This document shows positions 34,074 through 46,100 of a DNA stretch of 64,000 bases, piece after piece. Source of the DNA: Symbiodinium kawagutii (lineage: Eukaryota; Sar; Dinophyceae; Suessiales; Symbiodiniaceae); NCBI GenBank assembly GCA_009767595.1, contig VSDK01028718.1:704983-768982 (forward strand), written 5' to 3'. The translations under genes were made by a program, and so were the position numbers. Positions within the stretch are counted from its first letter, which is position 1. The number at the start of each line of letters is the position of its first letter. The notes beneath the pieces are model-generated. The model saw nothing but the letters and a program-made list of their open reading frames with translations. It had not been told where the DNA came from and made no database searches.

Positions 34074-34766
34074 GTAAGGTGGTGAAGAAGCAGCAATGAA
34101 GTTGAAGATATGATGGTGAATGATGGTTAACTTGTGGGCGAGATTCACTGGTTATAGTTTGATACTCTGGTTGAGATTGACTGATCCAATGATTTACCTC
34201 ACTATTATCAACCAGAATGGCTGATGCCCGTTGATGATTTTTGATCATGGTCGACACTCATAGGGAAACGATCCCCCTGGAAGTCAAAGATCACCACCCA
34301 ACCTCACCCAGTAAGTAAAGCATCTGTGAACGGCGGAATTTCCATTTTCAGCTTAGCTTACCAGAGAGTAATGCAGTAGATGTTAGCAGTGTAGAAAAAG
34401 ATGATCCTGGTCGACCATTCTCATAGGTCAGGAATGATCAAGGCCAATACATCAGAATTGATACAGGTCAACACAAGTTGACAACGGTGACTAGTAGTTA
34501 GTTCAGGGCCGTTTGTTGATTTTGTGGTTCTGTTACCAACAACCAACAACTAACAAATAGCATAAACCATCAATCATGAGGGAAAATTACCAACAAGGAA
34601 AGGGGACAATATGGTGAATGACAGTACACCAGGGGTACCGGGTTTTGACCAACAGTCAAATGACTGTATTGACTGAAGTGCTGCAATGCTACATTCCGCC
34701 ATCAGCCGCTGCTGATCGTTTTCATGTGGGAAACATGATCCGGCCTGTTAGGTAGCTTTGAAAATC

Positions 34767-34783
34767 ATCATCATCATCATCAT

Positions 34784-34866
<83 letters not shown>

Positions 34867-34895
34867 ACAGTCATCAACATCAACATCAACATCAA

Positions 34896-34978
<83 letters not shown>

Positions 34979-34980
34979 AC
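34767..34980. repeat. CAT trinucleotide microsatellite
   Basis: About 210 bases of CAT units, interrupted near 34864-34895 by AAC-containing variants. The His, Ile, Met and Asp runs in the various frames are artefacts. Confidence 0.97.
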
Positions 34981-35311
34981 AAAGAGCTGTAAATAATGAT
35001 TGTTCACTAGTATGTGATTGCCATTAGTGGTACCACTGATTTCAATCCTTGTTCCAGCTTCAGCATCCGTAAGCAACCAAGAGTTGATTTTTGTGTTTTG
35101 AAGCCACCTTGGCGTGTGCCAAAATAGAGTTACCAACAACCCGCCAAAAAGTAAATTGCTTACTGGGATGCCATTGGTTTTGTTCGACGCAAACTCGCAC
35201 AATTTCGGGCCTCATTTGCTTTTTTAACAAAACCATAAACGGCTAACCGGCTAACAAAACCACAAACGCACAAGTACACAAACAAATGAAAAGACCGACA
35301 GATAGACAGAC

Positions 35312-35559
35312 AGCGATGTCCGGGCCGGCGCCCCAGAGCTGGCGGGGAGATGCGTTTCACGAGGTTGTCCATGGAAGCGACTCGGAGAGCTGTTCCCCCC
35401 CCCAAACCTACGCGGTGAAGGGCCGCAAAGCCCGCTTCAAAACGAAGCGGCAGAGAACAAGGCTGCCAATGGCAAGGACGAACATGGTGCGAAGCATGAT
35501 GTGGTTGCGGTTCCCGCGCTCAGGCTTTGTGCTCCTGAATCGTCGTGGACAGCGCTGCG
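35312..35559 (+). CDS. UBE2S: E2 gene exon 1 (N-terminal extension, start uncertain)
   Basis: The 3' half reads [20 protein letters not shown] and [15 protein letters not shown] up to a GTAAGT donor with strong codon bias. The 5' half looks better in another frame starting at ATG 35316 ([18 protein letters not shown]). The frames meet at a run of nine C at 35395-35403, so a one-base assembly error there is likely. Low complexity, probably disordered. Confidence 0.5.
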
Positions 35560-36237
35560 GTAAGTTTGAAGATCTCAACCAGTACTTCCAGTACCTGCCA
35601 TTGATCAAAACTCCCAAGAAGAAAAAAGGGTCTCAACAAGGCCTGGACCTGACGCCTCCGGCGGTCGAAAGAACGTGCAATATGAGGCTCTTTGAACTGA
35701 GATTGAGGCGAATTTATGGCCCGAGTCTTGTAAACAGGCCTTCAGGAGGCGCTTCGCGGCCAGGCACAAGAAGCAACCTTCACAGCGAGACCGCTCGGTG
35801 CAGGGATATCTGGTCGGAATTTGTTTATCCCTACGTGGTATTTAAACTTGTTTGGGTTTAATTGCGCTGACAAGGAATTGTCTAGGATTTCACAAAGCGT
35901 GGGATTGTTGTTATACGGACGCATCTTGAAAAGATGAATTCATCTCGCCGCACGGGCGCCCAAGGCTTTGCAGCAGGAGAAGTTGGATGGCGTTCAGTTT
36001 GTTCCCAACCACGAGGACCTCGTTGGACGACGGCGCCAATTTGTAGAGTCAAATACAGGGAATGAATAGGTTTGGAGTATGAATTTGGTGCTTAATGATG
36101 TTTACTGATGACTTGTTGTGTTTTTGAAATATTTATATATATATTTATTTATTTATTTATTATATTTATTTCGTTATATTAAAATTTGATGTGCATGATT
36201 GTTTTTCCTTTCGATCAATCAATCAATTAATCAACCA

Positions 36238-36279
<42 letters not shown>

Positions 36280-39200
36280 TTGTCAATCTATCTATTAATC
36301 AATCTAACTTTCTGTCCATCCAATGGGTAAGCCATCTGTGAAAACCCATCATTGCCCTTGTTTGATTTTGCCTGGGCACGGGAAGCTCCATGACATTTGA
36401 TAGCAACCCTTTGTCATGTCAGATGTGGAAAAAAAACAACAAAGCACACTCACCTGCCCACAAATTGTTGCACAAACTTAGGCAAAAAACGCCAGTAGTG
36501 CATGTTTGTTTGTTTGTGTAATAAGAATTGGTTCGTTCATCAGGAGAATCATCATCAACTGTCCTCGATCATTATGAAGTGTTATTGTGTTAATTTGTGC
36601 GAACAACCATTGAACAAAAACCATTTTTCAATTATGGACGGTATGTTTAATGATCATTTTATATAACACCATTAACAATCATTAAACGACACCATTCACA
36701 CTGGTCCTCTTCATCCGTATTTTTTGTTGGTGATCATGGTGCCTTGTATGGCTGGGGTAGCTGTTGCCACCAGGACCCAATGGATGTGCAGGCTATCGTG
36801 GAGGGACCGACCCAAACTCCGCAACACGGCGTCAGGGCTGCTGTTTGCTGAGTAACAAAAAAGAGCGCATCATACGGCAACAGTATCCAATAGAAACGTT
36901 ATAACTATAGAAAAATATGGGAAAACGTCATCCGACAATTGATTTGGTTGAGTCTAGCTGCTTTGGTTCCCTGCTTTATGGGTGCCGCCCACAATGGAAA
37001 GTGTCTTACAACCAGCAGTACATTTCTTTCGGTTTCCGACACCCCTGACAGGTCATGGCAGTCTTGTCTTAACGTCGTGATGCTGCGAGTTGAGCAGAAA
37101 TTGGAACAGGCTGATCATAATACCTGCTTGGCAAAAGTTTCTATGGTTGGATGTTCTTTGTGAATGGTTCACTTCTGCAATATGGTGGTTTCTCAGAATA
37201 GGGGTGCCCCAAATCATCGCCAATATCAATCATTTAGAGTCTAGTAACAAACCATCATAAACCATCTATTTTTTGGGTCCTCTATTTTGAGAGACACCCA
37301 TATTGATACTGACGATGCTAAGCAGTTCTTTTGAGGTGGCATACCTTGCCCACCTCTATCTCTGTGGTTTCAGGGAAGTTTGACCCATAATTTCCATACC
37401 AAATTGATTTTGAGCGAAGCTGGTCATTATGAAGATATCTTGTAGCAAATATTCGAACACACATTGTTTTGGTGTCTTGGATCCTTCAAGGCAACTCGCA
37501 ACAGTTGTGTCATAATAATTTCTGCTTACATGGAACAAGACTTGACCCAGTCGATGACTTACACTACACGAATTGGTCACACCCAGTCACTATGTGCCAT
37601 GCATGGCCTTCACTCATCATGTGCATGAGCGCATCACTTTGCTTTCGCAGCCACGCAACCTCTACCTCTATTTCTTCCAAGGTGTATGGCATCGAGGGTT
37701 GTGGTCAACCATTTGGCTTTGCTATATCGGGGGTTCTTAAGATACGGGTACCCCCCAAATCATGCCTTATGTTAACCCATTTGTAGCAATAACCCAACCA
37801 TTTTAGGGGTTCCTTATTTTGAGAAATCCCCATATGGGTATATAGGCAGGTCATTGGTGCAGGGCACCCTCAGCAATGTTAATTATTTGAACCTCTACGG
37901 TCTAAATAATTGCAGCCAGCAACAGGTCACATTGACCCGCCCACGAGGTTAACGGTAGTCAACCAAACCAGCCAAAATGGTCCAAAATGGTGATCACTAT
38001 TTTTGTAGATCATGGAGGTGTTTCTGTAGACAGAAATCCTCAAACATTTACAGTTTAGGACTGCCAAGCGTATTGAAAATAGATGAGTCACGGGAAATAT
38101 GTTGATAGAAACCACAATATTTGAACAAAACCTTGCATTTCCAGGGATCGGTGAAACTGGCTGGCAAGCGGTGCAAGTCTAGCAACAGAATCACGATATA
38201 TTTTGATCAATAGATTCATGATGATGGTTGGGTTCCTCCCAATCCAAGTATGACAAATCTGGATGAAACACCCATCTACGAAATGTGTGTTTAGGAGTTC
38301 ACCCTCGGGACTCAGCAATCTTTGGCTTTTGCTTTGCCTCACATGACTCTAGCTTGGGGACAGTGGTCCACAATTGGTCCACACTTGGTCCATGATTGCT
38401 GGATCAAATCAAACAACTTTGGCCGACATAGATCTTGACTGCCTGGTGGTTTTAAATATTTGTTCTTTCCCCCGATATTTCAGATGATTATTCCCTGAAT
38501 ATTTGATAATTTCCTCCAAAATTCCACATGATTATTCCCATTCAGAGGTCGAAACCACCAACCACTTGGGGATGGTGGGCACCCAGCCGCGCTTCGCTGC
38601 GCCGAACGCCTCGGCTGTGGATCTGAGGTATGAGGGCGGTTCCTATCGTGTGAAGATCGTGATCGGTGCCGAGTTTCCTTTACAGCCCCCACGGGCGGTG
38701 CCGCGTCAGCGATCGGCCCGTGGCTGTCCGTGGCTGTGCAAGTTGGATCCCATGAAGGGAGGTAAGCAACTCAATCATCGCGAAAAGGATGGGAAGAGTG
38801 CTATGATTTTTAGTAATAGCAACCATCGTAATAACCAAAGTAATAGCAACCAAGATGAGACAAGTGCCATGATTATTGTGGATAGTAATAGCAACTTATT
38901 CCCTTATTCTTACTGACGGATTATAGCACCCACAGTTCGATAACATCGAAAAGTGTTGATAATGATGTTAGGTATATATAATATTTTCAATAGTAATAGC
39001 AACTATATGCAACCATAGCAACAACATGTAATTAATCATATTGATACTGATGATTTATTGTTGCTCATGGTTGTTAGATATTATTGGCCTACCAGAGCTC
39101 AACGGTAAAGAGCAGCAATAACAACGATACAACAGCAGCAGAAACAAGCAACTGGGACAACAAGTACAACAACAAGTCGGAGAGCACCGACAACCACTCC

Positions 39201-40134
39201 AACATCAACAACAACAGCACCAACGGAGAATCACCAGCAACGACACTATCAAAAACAGAAGCAACTACAATACCGACAACAACAGCAACAAAGTTCATGG
39301 CAAACACCATGGGCGTACACAAGACAAACACAGCGACAAACTTGAACAGCACCAACAGCAAGGCGACAACACAGGTATGTTGGACAAATTTGCACAATCA
39401 GGAACACAGCGCTGGCTCACCTCTTTAGATGCCACGTGTGCATTGATCAAAGGGGTCACATTCTCCGAGAGTAACCAACTCTAAATTGTCCTGAACCACT
39501 CTATTCTATAGCCAAAAGAACCAGATTTGTAGGCAAACCACTACAAATGGTCGATGTTCTATTTCTAGGTTAATTACTTTGCTGGAGTGTACATCAACTT
39601 TATTCTTGCTGGTTTGCGCCACTTCTAGTCAAATTGTTTCAAATCAACCAGGTGAAATTGCATTTGTTTCTGGTAAACATTTGAAATTTGACGATGTAGA
39701 TGAATTGACTTCTGATGAGCGACCGTTAATCAAGCCAAAATCAATAACATCTTGTTCGATTTGTATCATCCCATCTGACAATATTGAACATCAGCTACCG
39801 GTTCTCCTGTTCATGTTCTAAATTTGACTTGCCAGCAAAGATGTCAACGGACAGCGCGCGAAACTCGAGGTCTTCTTGACGAAGATCTTTCATCCAAACA
39901 TCTCGCTGAATGGCGATGTGTGCCTTTGTCGCATCGATGGTTATGGCAAACGGACCTGAAAGCACAAAACCATTAGCAGGTTTTGGCAAACCACTGTAAA
40001 TGATGGATGTTCTACTTCCAGGTTAGTTTTACTTAGATATGTATTTTTACGTTCAATATGCAGAGGATGAAACTTCCATCTATTGATCAGCCCAACCATG
40101 CGGAGGATATCCTCGGATTCACAACCAACCAATG

Positions 40135-40196
<62 letters not shown>

Positions 40197-43100
40197 CAGG
40201 CAGACAGACAGACAGACAGACAGACAGATAGATAGACAACTTGATAGATAGATAGATCGATGGATAGGTGGGTGGATGGATGGATGGATGGATCGATCGA
40301 TGGATCGATGGATCGATGGATGGATGGATCGATGGATGGATGGATAGATGGATGGATAGATGGATGGATAGATGGATAGATGGATAGATGGATAGATAGA
40401 TATTTGGATGTTTTTTATTCATACATAGATATCTTCAGATGTTCGTTCGTTCGTGTATTCATATGTGCGCAATCATGGGATGATAGTGCCGGTTCTCAGC
40501 AGGAGAAGCACGTTTTGTTTGTCAACTTATTACGCAGGTCACTAACCAACAACTGAGCTGATAATCATAGAAATTGACCATAGAACCAGTGAATCAGCAT
40601 GGACTAGCCTTCACGTTTCTGAACATTTACATTCATGACCCATTCACCTGTCATGATTTTGTTCTACTTCTGCGGTTGCATGCGGGGACTTTGACAAACA
40701 CAATGATGCTCAGCAATCATCATGAGGAGATGCCACCTACATTTCCTGATACTGGACCGTCGGCACTTGTCAAAGAAACATGTACAGAATCAACCTGAGA
40801 CACGCAGTTTCAATCACTGCTAAATAGCAGCGTTCAATCATTTATAGTTTGGTATTCTTCATGACTGATAACTATCAATCACTGACCATTTGCAAGAGAA
40901 TTCAACAAAAACTGTTGGTTCACAAACAACCGAGATTTCACCAACCAGCAATGGATGATTGAAGTCACTTATCAAGTGTTCCAGACGTTCTTACCCACGT
41001 GTGCTTGTCATTGAAGCAGCAAATGACTCTTTTAGAAGTTTCTCAAAATGGGATACCCCCAAACTGGTTGGGTTACAACTATGACTATAAATGACTAATA
41101 TTTGGATGGTTTACTAGTCCCCTATTTTGAGAAACATCCATTTAAAACCATGATCCTCAAGCATCAAGCATTCACCGACCTATAATTTAATGATTCCCGT
41201 GTGCTTATCATTGAGCCAGTGAGTAAGCATACAGCCGTTTTTTTGTGGCTGTCGGATCACCAGCAATCAAAACCCATGACGATTCCCCACTACCCCACTA
41301 CTGTACCACCCTTTCACCGTTCACCTTTAACAACTGACAACTCATTGAACACTCATGAACCGATGCAAACCATGGTCCAGCACCGTTGACCATCATCTAC
41401 CATTCTTAGCCATGAATGAACAATTAAGTCGCTTGAAAACAACAATTATTTTCCAGGTGTTTGCGATGATGCACCTGATTAGCCGTTTCCAAGCACTGCT
41501 CAGCAGCATGAAGCACTTTGTGAGTCATTGTTGAGCATTGCTGGTTATTTCAAAACTACTTCAATAGGGTGTTTTTTGACATATGTCACTCCTACATAAT
41601 TCCAACATAATTCCACCCATAACCCCCTAGATAATTCAAATTGAATGATTATCTCAAGATTGGATGGTTTACATTCAACTATATAATGAGTATTTCAGCG
41701 TGGTGTTTGTTTCATATGTGGGAGTTCCTCCGTGTTCAGGTGTGTGAACACGCTCAAGAGGCGTGGCTGAGCCAGATCTCGCTGGTCCCGTTGGGGTTAG
41801 AGGCGTGAAGGATGCATACCCTCTGGCAAACCAACCCGGAAGCCAAACAGCTAAACATCACCATGTTTATAGGCAAAACCGTTATTAATGGTGAATTTTG
41901 CATTTGCAGGTTAATTTGCCAGAGGGTAATAATGATCAATGAGGAGATGAAAGCAATGTTGTGGAACTCTTGCTGTCGTTGGGCTTCGGTTCACTGGACA
42001 TTTCTTGTTTTTCATCCACTTCCTTTTTTTTCTACAGCTGCAGTGTCATATTCATAGGCTGCTTAGTACCAGCTCTATTCGCAGAAATGGTCTAGCTGGC
42101 TAGAGAACCTGTGTGCACAGCCGCATCATGAAGTTCGAAATCATTTCGTACCTGTAGGAGTGGATTTACCCTCTTTGAGAAATCTGCGTTTTTTACTCAT
42201 CATTACTCATTGGTGCCATCAATTTTCATCCATTTTCATCCCTTTCATCCCCCAGCTTTGCCCCCTTACAACCCCTTTTTATCAAGCCTTATCAAAACAA
42301 AACAGCTCCGACCCCCTTTCTATCAACCGCAACAGTCCCTCATGAAGTTTGATTAACTCCAATACATGCCATTTATCAAGCCCTACAGCCCCTTGCCACC
42401 CTCATCAAGCCTTCTCAACTCCAATAATTGCCCCTTATCAACCCTTGTAATCCCTCAACCCTCACCCCATCCCCTTATCAAGCCTTATAGCCCCTTGTCC
42501 ACTCGTGTCCAGCCTTATCAACCCCAATAAATGCCCCCAACCCTTTCTGAACCCCTATCGCCTGCCAGAAATCCCATTCTCGGCTCCAGGGATTGGGATC
42601 CGCAGAACTGGTCGTTGGCACACGTTCTCCAGGCATGGTCCGGTACTGGTCACTGCTGAGCGGTGCTTGATGATGGTAGCGGTGCTACTGGGGAGTACTG
42701 ATGGTTCGTGATGGATAGTAGTGGTGAGTGGTGAGTAAATGAAGGTAAATCATTGATCATGCGTTATTCATAGATACGCATACCTATTAATGATGAACAA
42801 CGGTCATTGAGGCTTGTTGATGGTTACTGGTGAGTCATTTTTGGGGCTACTAGTTATGGGTGATCATGGTGAGTCAAAAACTGTCAACAATGCTGAGGAT
42901 GGTGACGATGGTTGATCTTAGTGTCAAATACAGGTGTTTAATCAATAAACATAGACAGCTTTGTGTATGTTTTGGTGGTGAATGATTGATTTAAGTGTGG
43001 ATATTTCTTATCAGTGTTGTTCATTCAGGACGACTCAAAGTTGGGGCATTTGCGCACACCCCCGCACGCAGTTGTTTACACAGGATTGTCATTGAGTTTT

Positions 43101-46100
43101 TGGCAGATGTTCGCTATAGATGAATCAAGTCCTTTACTTTTCACGGAGATTGCTATAGCAACAGGATGTTCCTTTGGTAACTTGGCATAGCAGCGGAAAA
43201 TCCGCCGTTTGTGTAAATATTTTTTTCCATGGGAGATAGTGACCTTTGATCTCTGATTCAGGGCCGGTTCTATGGACCAACAATGGGGCTACCAGTCTTA
43301 ATTATGTTCAAAGACATTGCCTACATGCGCATAAAATGCTGAAATTGAGGTATATTTTGATTTTGTTGGTTTTACTTTAGGTGACTGGATTATTTTGACT
43401 TGCAAGTAGATTACTTCACCCTGATATGCTTTCTAGAGCCAACCGGGATGACCCACTTAATTTTAGCCATTGCTCTAAAACTATGCACAACCTAGCAATA
43501 GACATCGATGGCTCATCACGATAGACCATCACTACCCATTGTCAAGCATCACTGTGCAATCATAGCCACGACTACCACGGGTACCAGCCATGATTGCGAC
43601 ACCCCCTTGGCCTATCCAGGGCGCTCCCAGGTCATGTTAAGGGACAGCCCCATGGCCCCAGCCCACGGGTGCCTTGGCAGGTCATTCGCTGTTTGCTGAT
43701 CGTTCCCTTTCCCGAGTCGGCGCTCAATGAAGAGGCCGAATGTTGGAAGGAACCAAGGAGGTAGTGCTGGTGGTGGCTGGTAGTGGTGGTGGTTGGGAGC
43801 TAAGGTGTCAGGGGTATAGCTTAAGGGGGAGCCAGCATACTTCATAGCTATTCAGGCTGGTGAATGAATTGGGAGATGGTTGATCATTTAGTTGCTGATG
43901 GTGGTTAGTAACCCTTTTTAATATGTGATTATGGTTCGATGAATTTATGTATGTATACATAACTTATAATCGTTGACTGTGCAAGTACGAGTGGTTAATG
44001 ATTCTAAGTGAAAACAAAGGCTGTTGGTTGCACTTAATGATGGTTTGTATTTTGATGTGGGCATATTTACATCTAGATGGTAAGTAGTAACCACCATTAG
44101 TGTGATAATGTTTGAGAATGTTGAATCATAGTTTAACGTCGTCAGCCAAAAGCTCATAACAAACCGCTAATGATGGTGCATAAAGATCAACGATGGATGG
44201 ATGACAGTGAGGAATTGTCAGTTTTTTGGAATGTTGTTTGATACTGTTGAGAGACAAAGTGTTGCTGGAGAAAACCCCAGCCAACCACTGACCACCGGAA
44301 ATGAATGAAACCCTGTGGATTTGAGATAGAGCTCCCCCGAACCACGTGCATACGGATTCTTTTTATCAGCAGTACTAACTGTGATTGCCCGTTTCCTTAT
44401 TGGAATTGCACAGGATCACGGAAGATCTTTGTGTTGTGATAGTCTCTAATGTTATGATTCCCCGCAAGGAGTTGACTGTGCTTGCGGGGGAAAAAATCTA
44501 GCTGCAATATATTCTTTGGGACCTACTGAACAATTGTAGAATGAACTATAAGGCCAGAAAAGATCAACTGAAAAGATGTAATATATTGTCTGAGTTGTGG
44601 AAAGCAGGTCGATGCTCACAGCTTCCACTGGTCACTTTCCGACCCATTGGTGCTACAATGTGTCAATCAACAGGTTTCAATTAACAAGAGATGCTTGACT
44701 TACAATGGAGTTGCCATTCCCAGTCAGAGTCTAGTCAATTTTTACATGAGACCAGATTTGCGAAATGAGATGATCGCCAATGTGGGGAGATAAGTTGGTT
44801 GAGAACACACCTAGCAAGCGAGCGAGTTGTATAAACCAAGACTGATACTGGTTGGTAGTTTTTAATATGTTTTTAATTTGCCCTAGTAATCACTAACAAA
44901 TGATTGGTTGCCTGATATTTTTCAAAGGGATGGTTCAACCACCAACCAGGATAGCTAGTACCTTGTTACCCTGGTTAGGCTCACTAACTTAAGGATCCTT
45001 TGAAGCCCCACATTGTGCTCAGCGATGTTCACTTGGTAAGGGCTATTTGTCCAGCATGGTGGTTCCTCAAGCCAGTTTGGGGACCCCCAAAATGGTTGGT
45101 TTATTCGGAAAGATGAATGAAATTGGATGATCGTAGGGTCCCCCTGTTTTGAGAAACCACCATGACCATGTTGGTGTTTGGTGTTTGGTAGTTCATCCAT
45201 ACAATGACTGTGCCGGTGAACTAAGCACCGTTCCTGTTGATGGATTGATACCGCGTACCCAAAGCCGGTAGCACTACTGGGTACGGTGAAACATTACAGA
45301 ATGGACACGGAGTGTTTCTGGAGGGTGTCTAGTTGGCCGCTGCCAACTATTTTGAATTTGGTATGTCATATCCATGCATAAGCCATATCATTTATAGTCA
45401 GAATAACTTGTCATGGTATGTCACAGTCGTATCGAAGCATGATTATGGGATTGCAATGACAAGTCATCAAGGGCGTCGGGTAGGTTCGGGCAGTGCCCAA
45501 GTTGTTGACTCAAAGGAGGCCACTCATGGGCAGTGCCTACGATTCCCAGAATGCGGTGTTTCATATTGCAGATTGTAGATGGATGCTAAGGACTTCTGAG
45601 CCATAAAATCTATAACTTACTGATGAAGATGAAAACATCGAATGGGGATGAATGAGAGGACGGAAGCGGAGAAGAGAGAGGACGAGGAACTGCTGAGGAG
45701 GACCAGAGAGAACATGGAGGCATTCATGAGGGCGCCCCAAGAACTGAAGAAGCAGCTCAGGTCCCAATTATGGAAATATTCAGTGAAAAGCTCCAGTCGA
45801 TCCGACTGGAGCCGACGGAAAGCTTCCCACACCACGGAAATTTTGCAGAGGATTTGGCGGCAGGGTTTTCTTACAAAGAGGCCCTCTATTTCCAGAAGAC
45901 GAGGGACAGAGCAGCCACGCACCAGGCCAGCCTAGCACATATGCCTGGGGTAACGGTGGCTCCCTAGATCCTGGGCTTCGGCTCCAAGGGTTGGGACAAG
46001 CCCATTGATCTGGCAGAATCTTGGGCTTGTCCACTGCAGCTTGCGAACGATGATCCATTTCCCAAATGATGAGAACCGCAACATGAAAACGTGGCACCCA

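Noticed and set aside
34722-35202. Poly-Asp, poly-Met, poly-Ile and poly-His ORFs
   Set aside because: All are frames of the CAT microsatellite.
39084-39428. 114-codon Asn/Thr-rich ORF with ATG
   Set aside because: Composition follows a degenerate AAC/AGC repeat, and the opposite strand is open over the same bases. It lies in an E2 intron.
39795-39989. Minus-strand 64-codon ORF
   Set aside because: It is the antisense shadow of the E2 active-site exon, which has a clear family match on the + strand.
45950-45967. An 18-nt intron removing the TAG at 45967
   Set aside because: The ends fit GT-AG and the downstream frame is coding-like, but 18 nt is implausibly short and the acceptor lacks the AG-G seen elsewhere.
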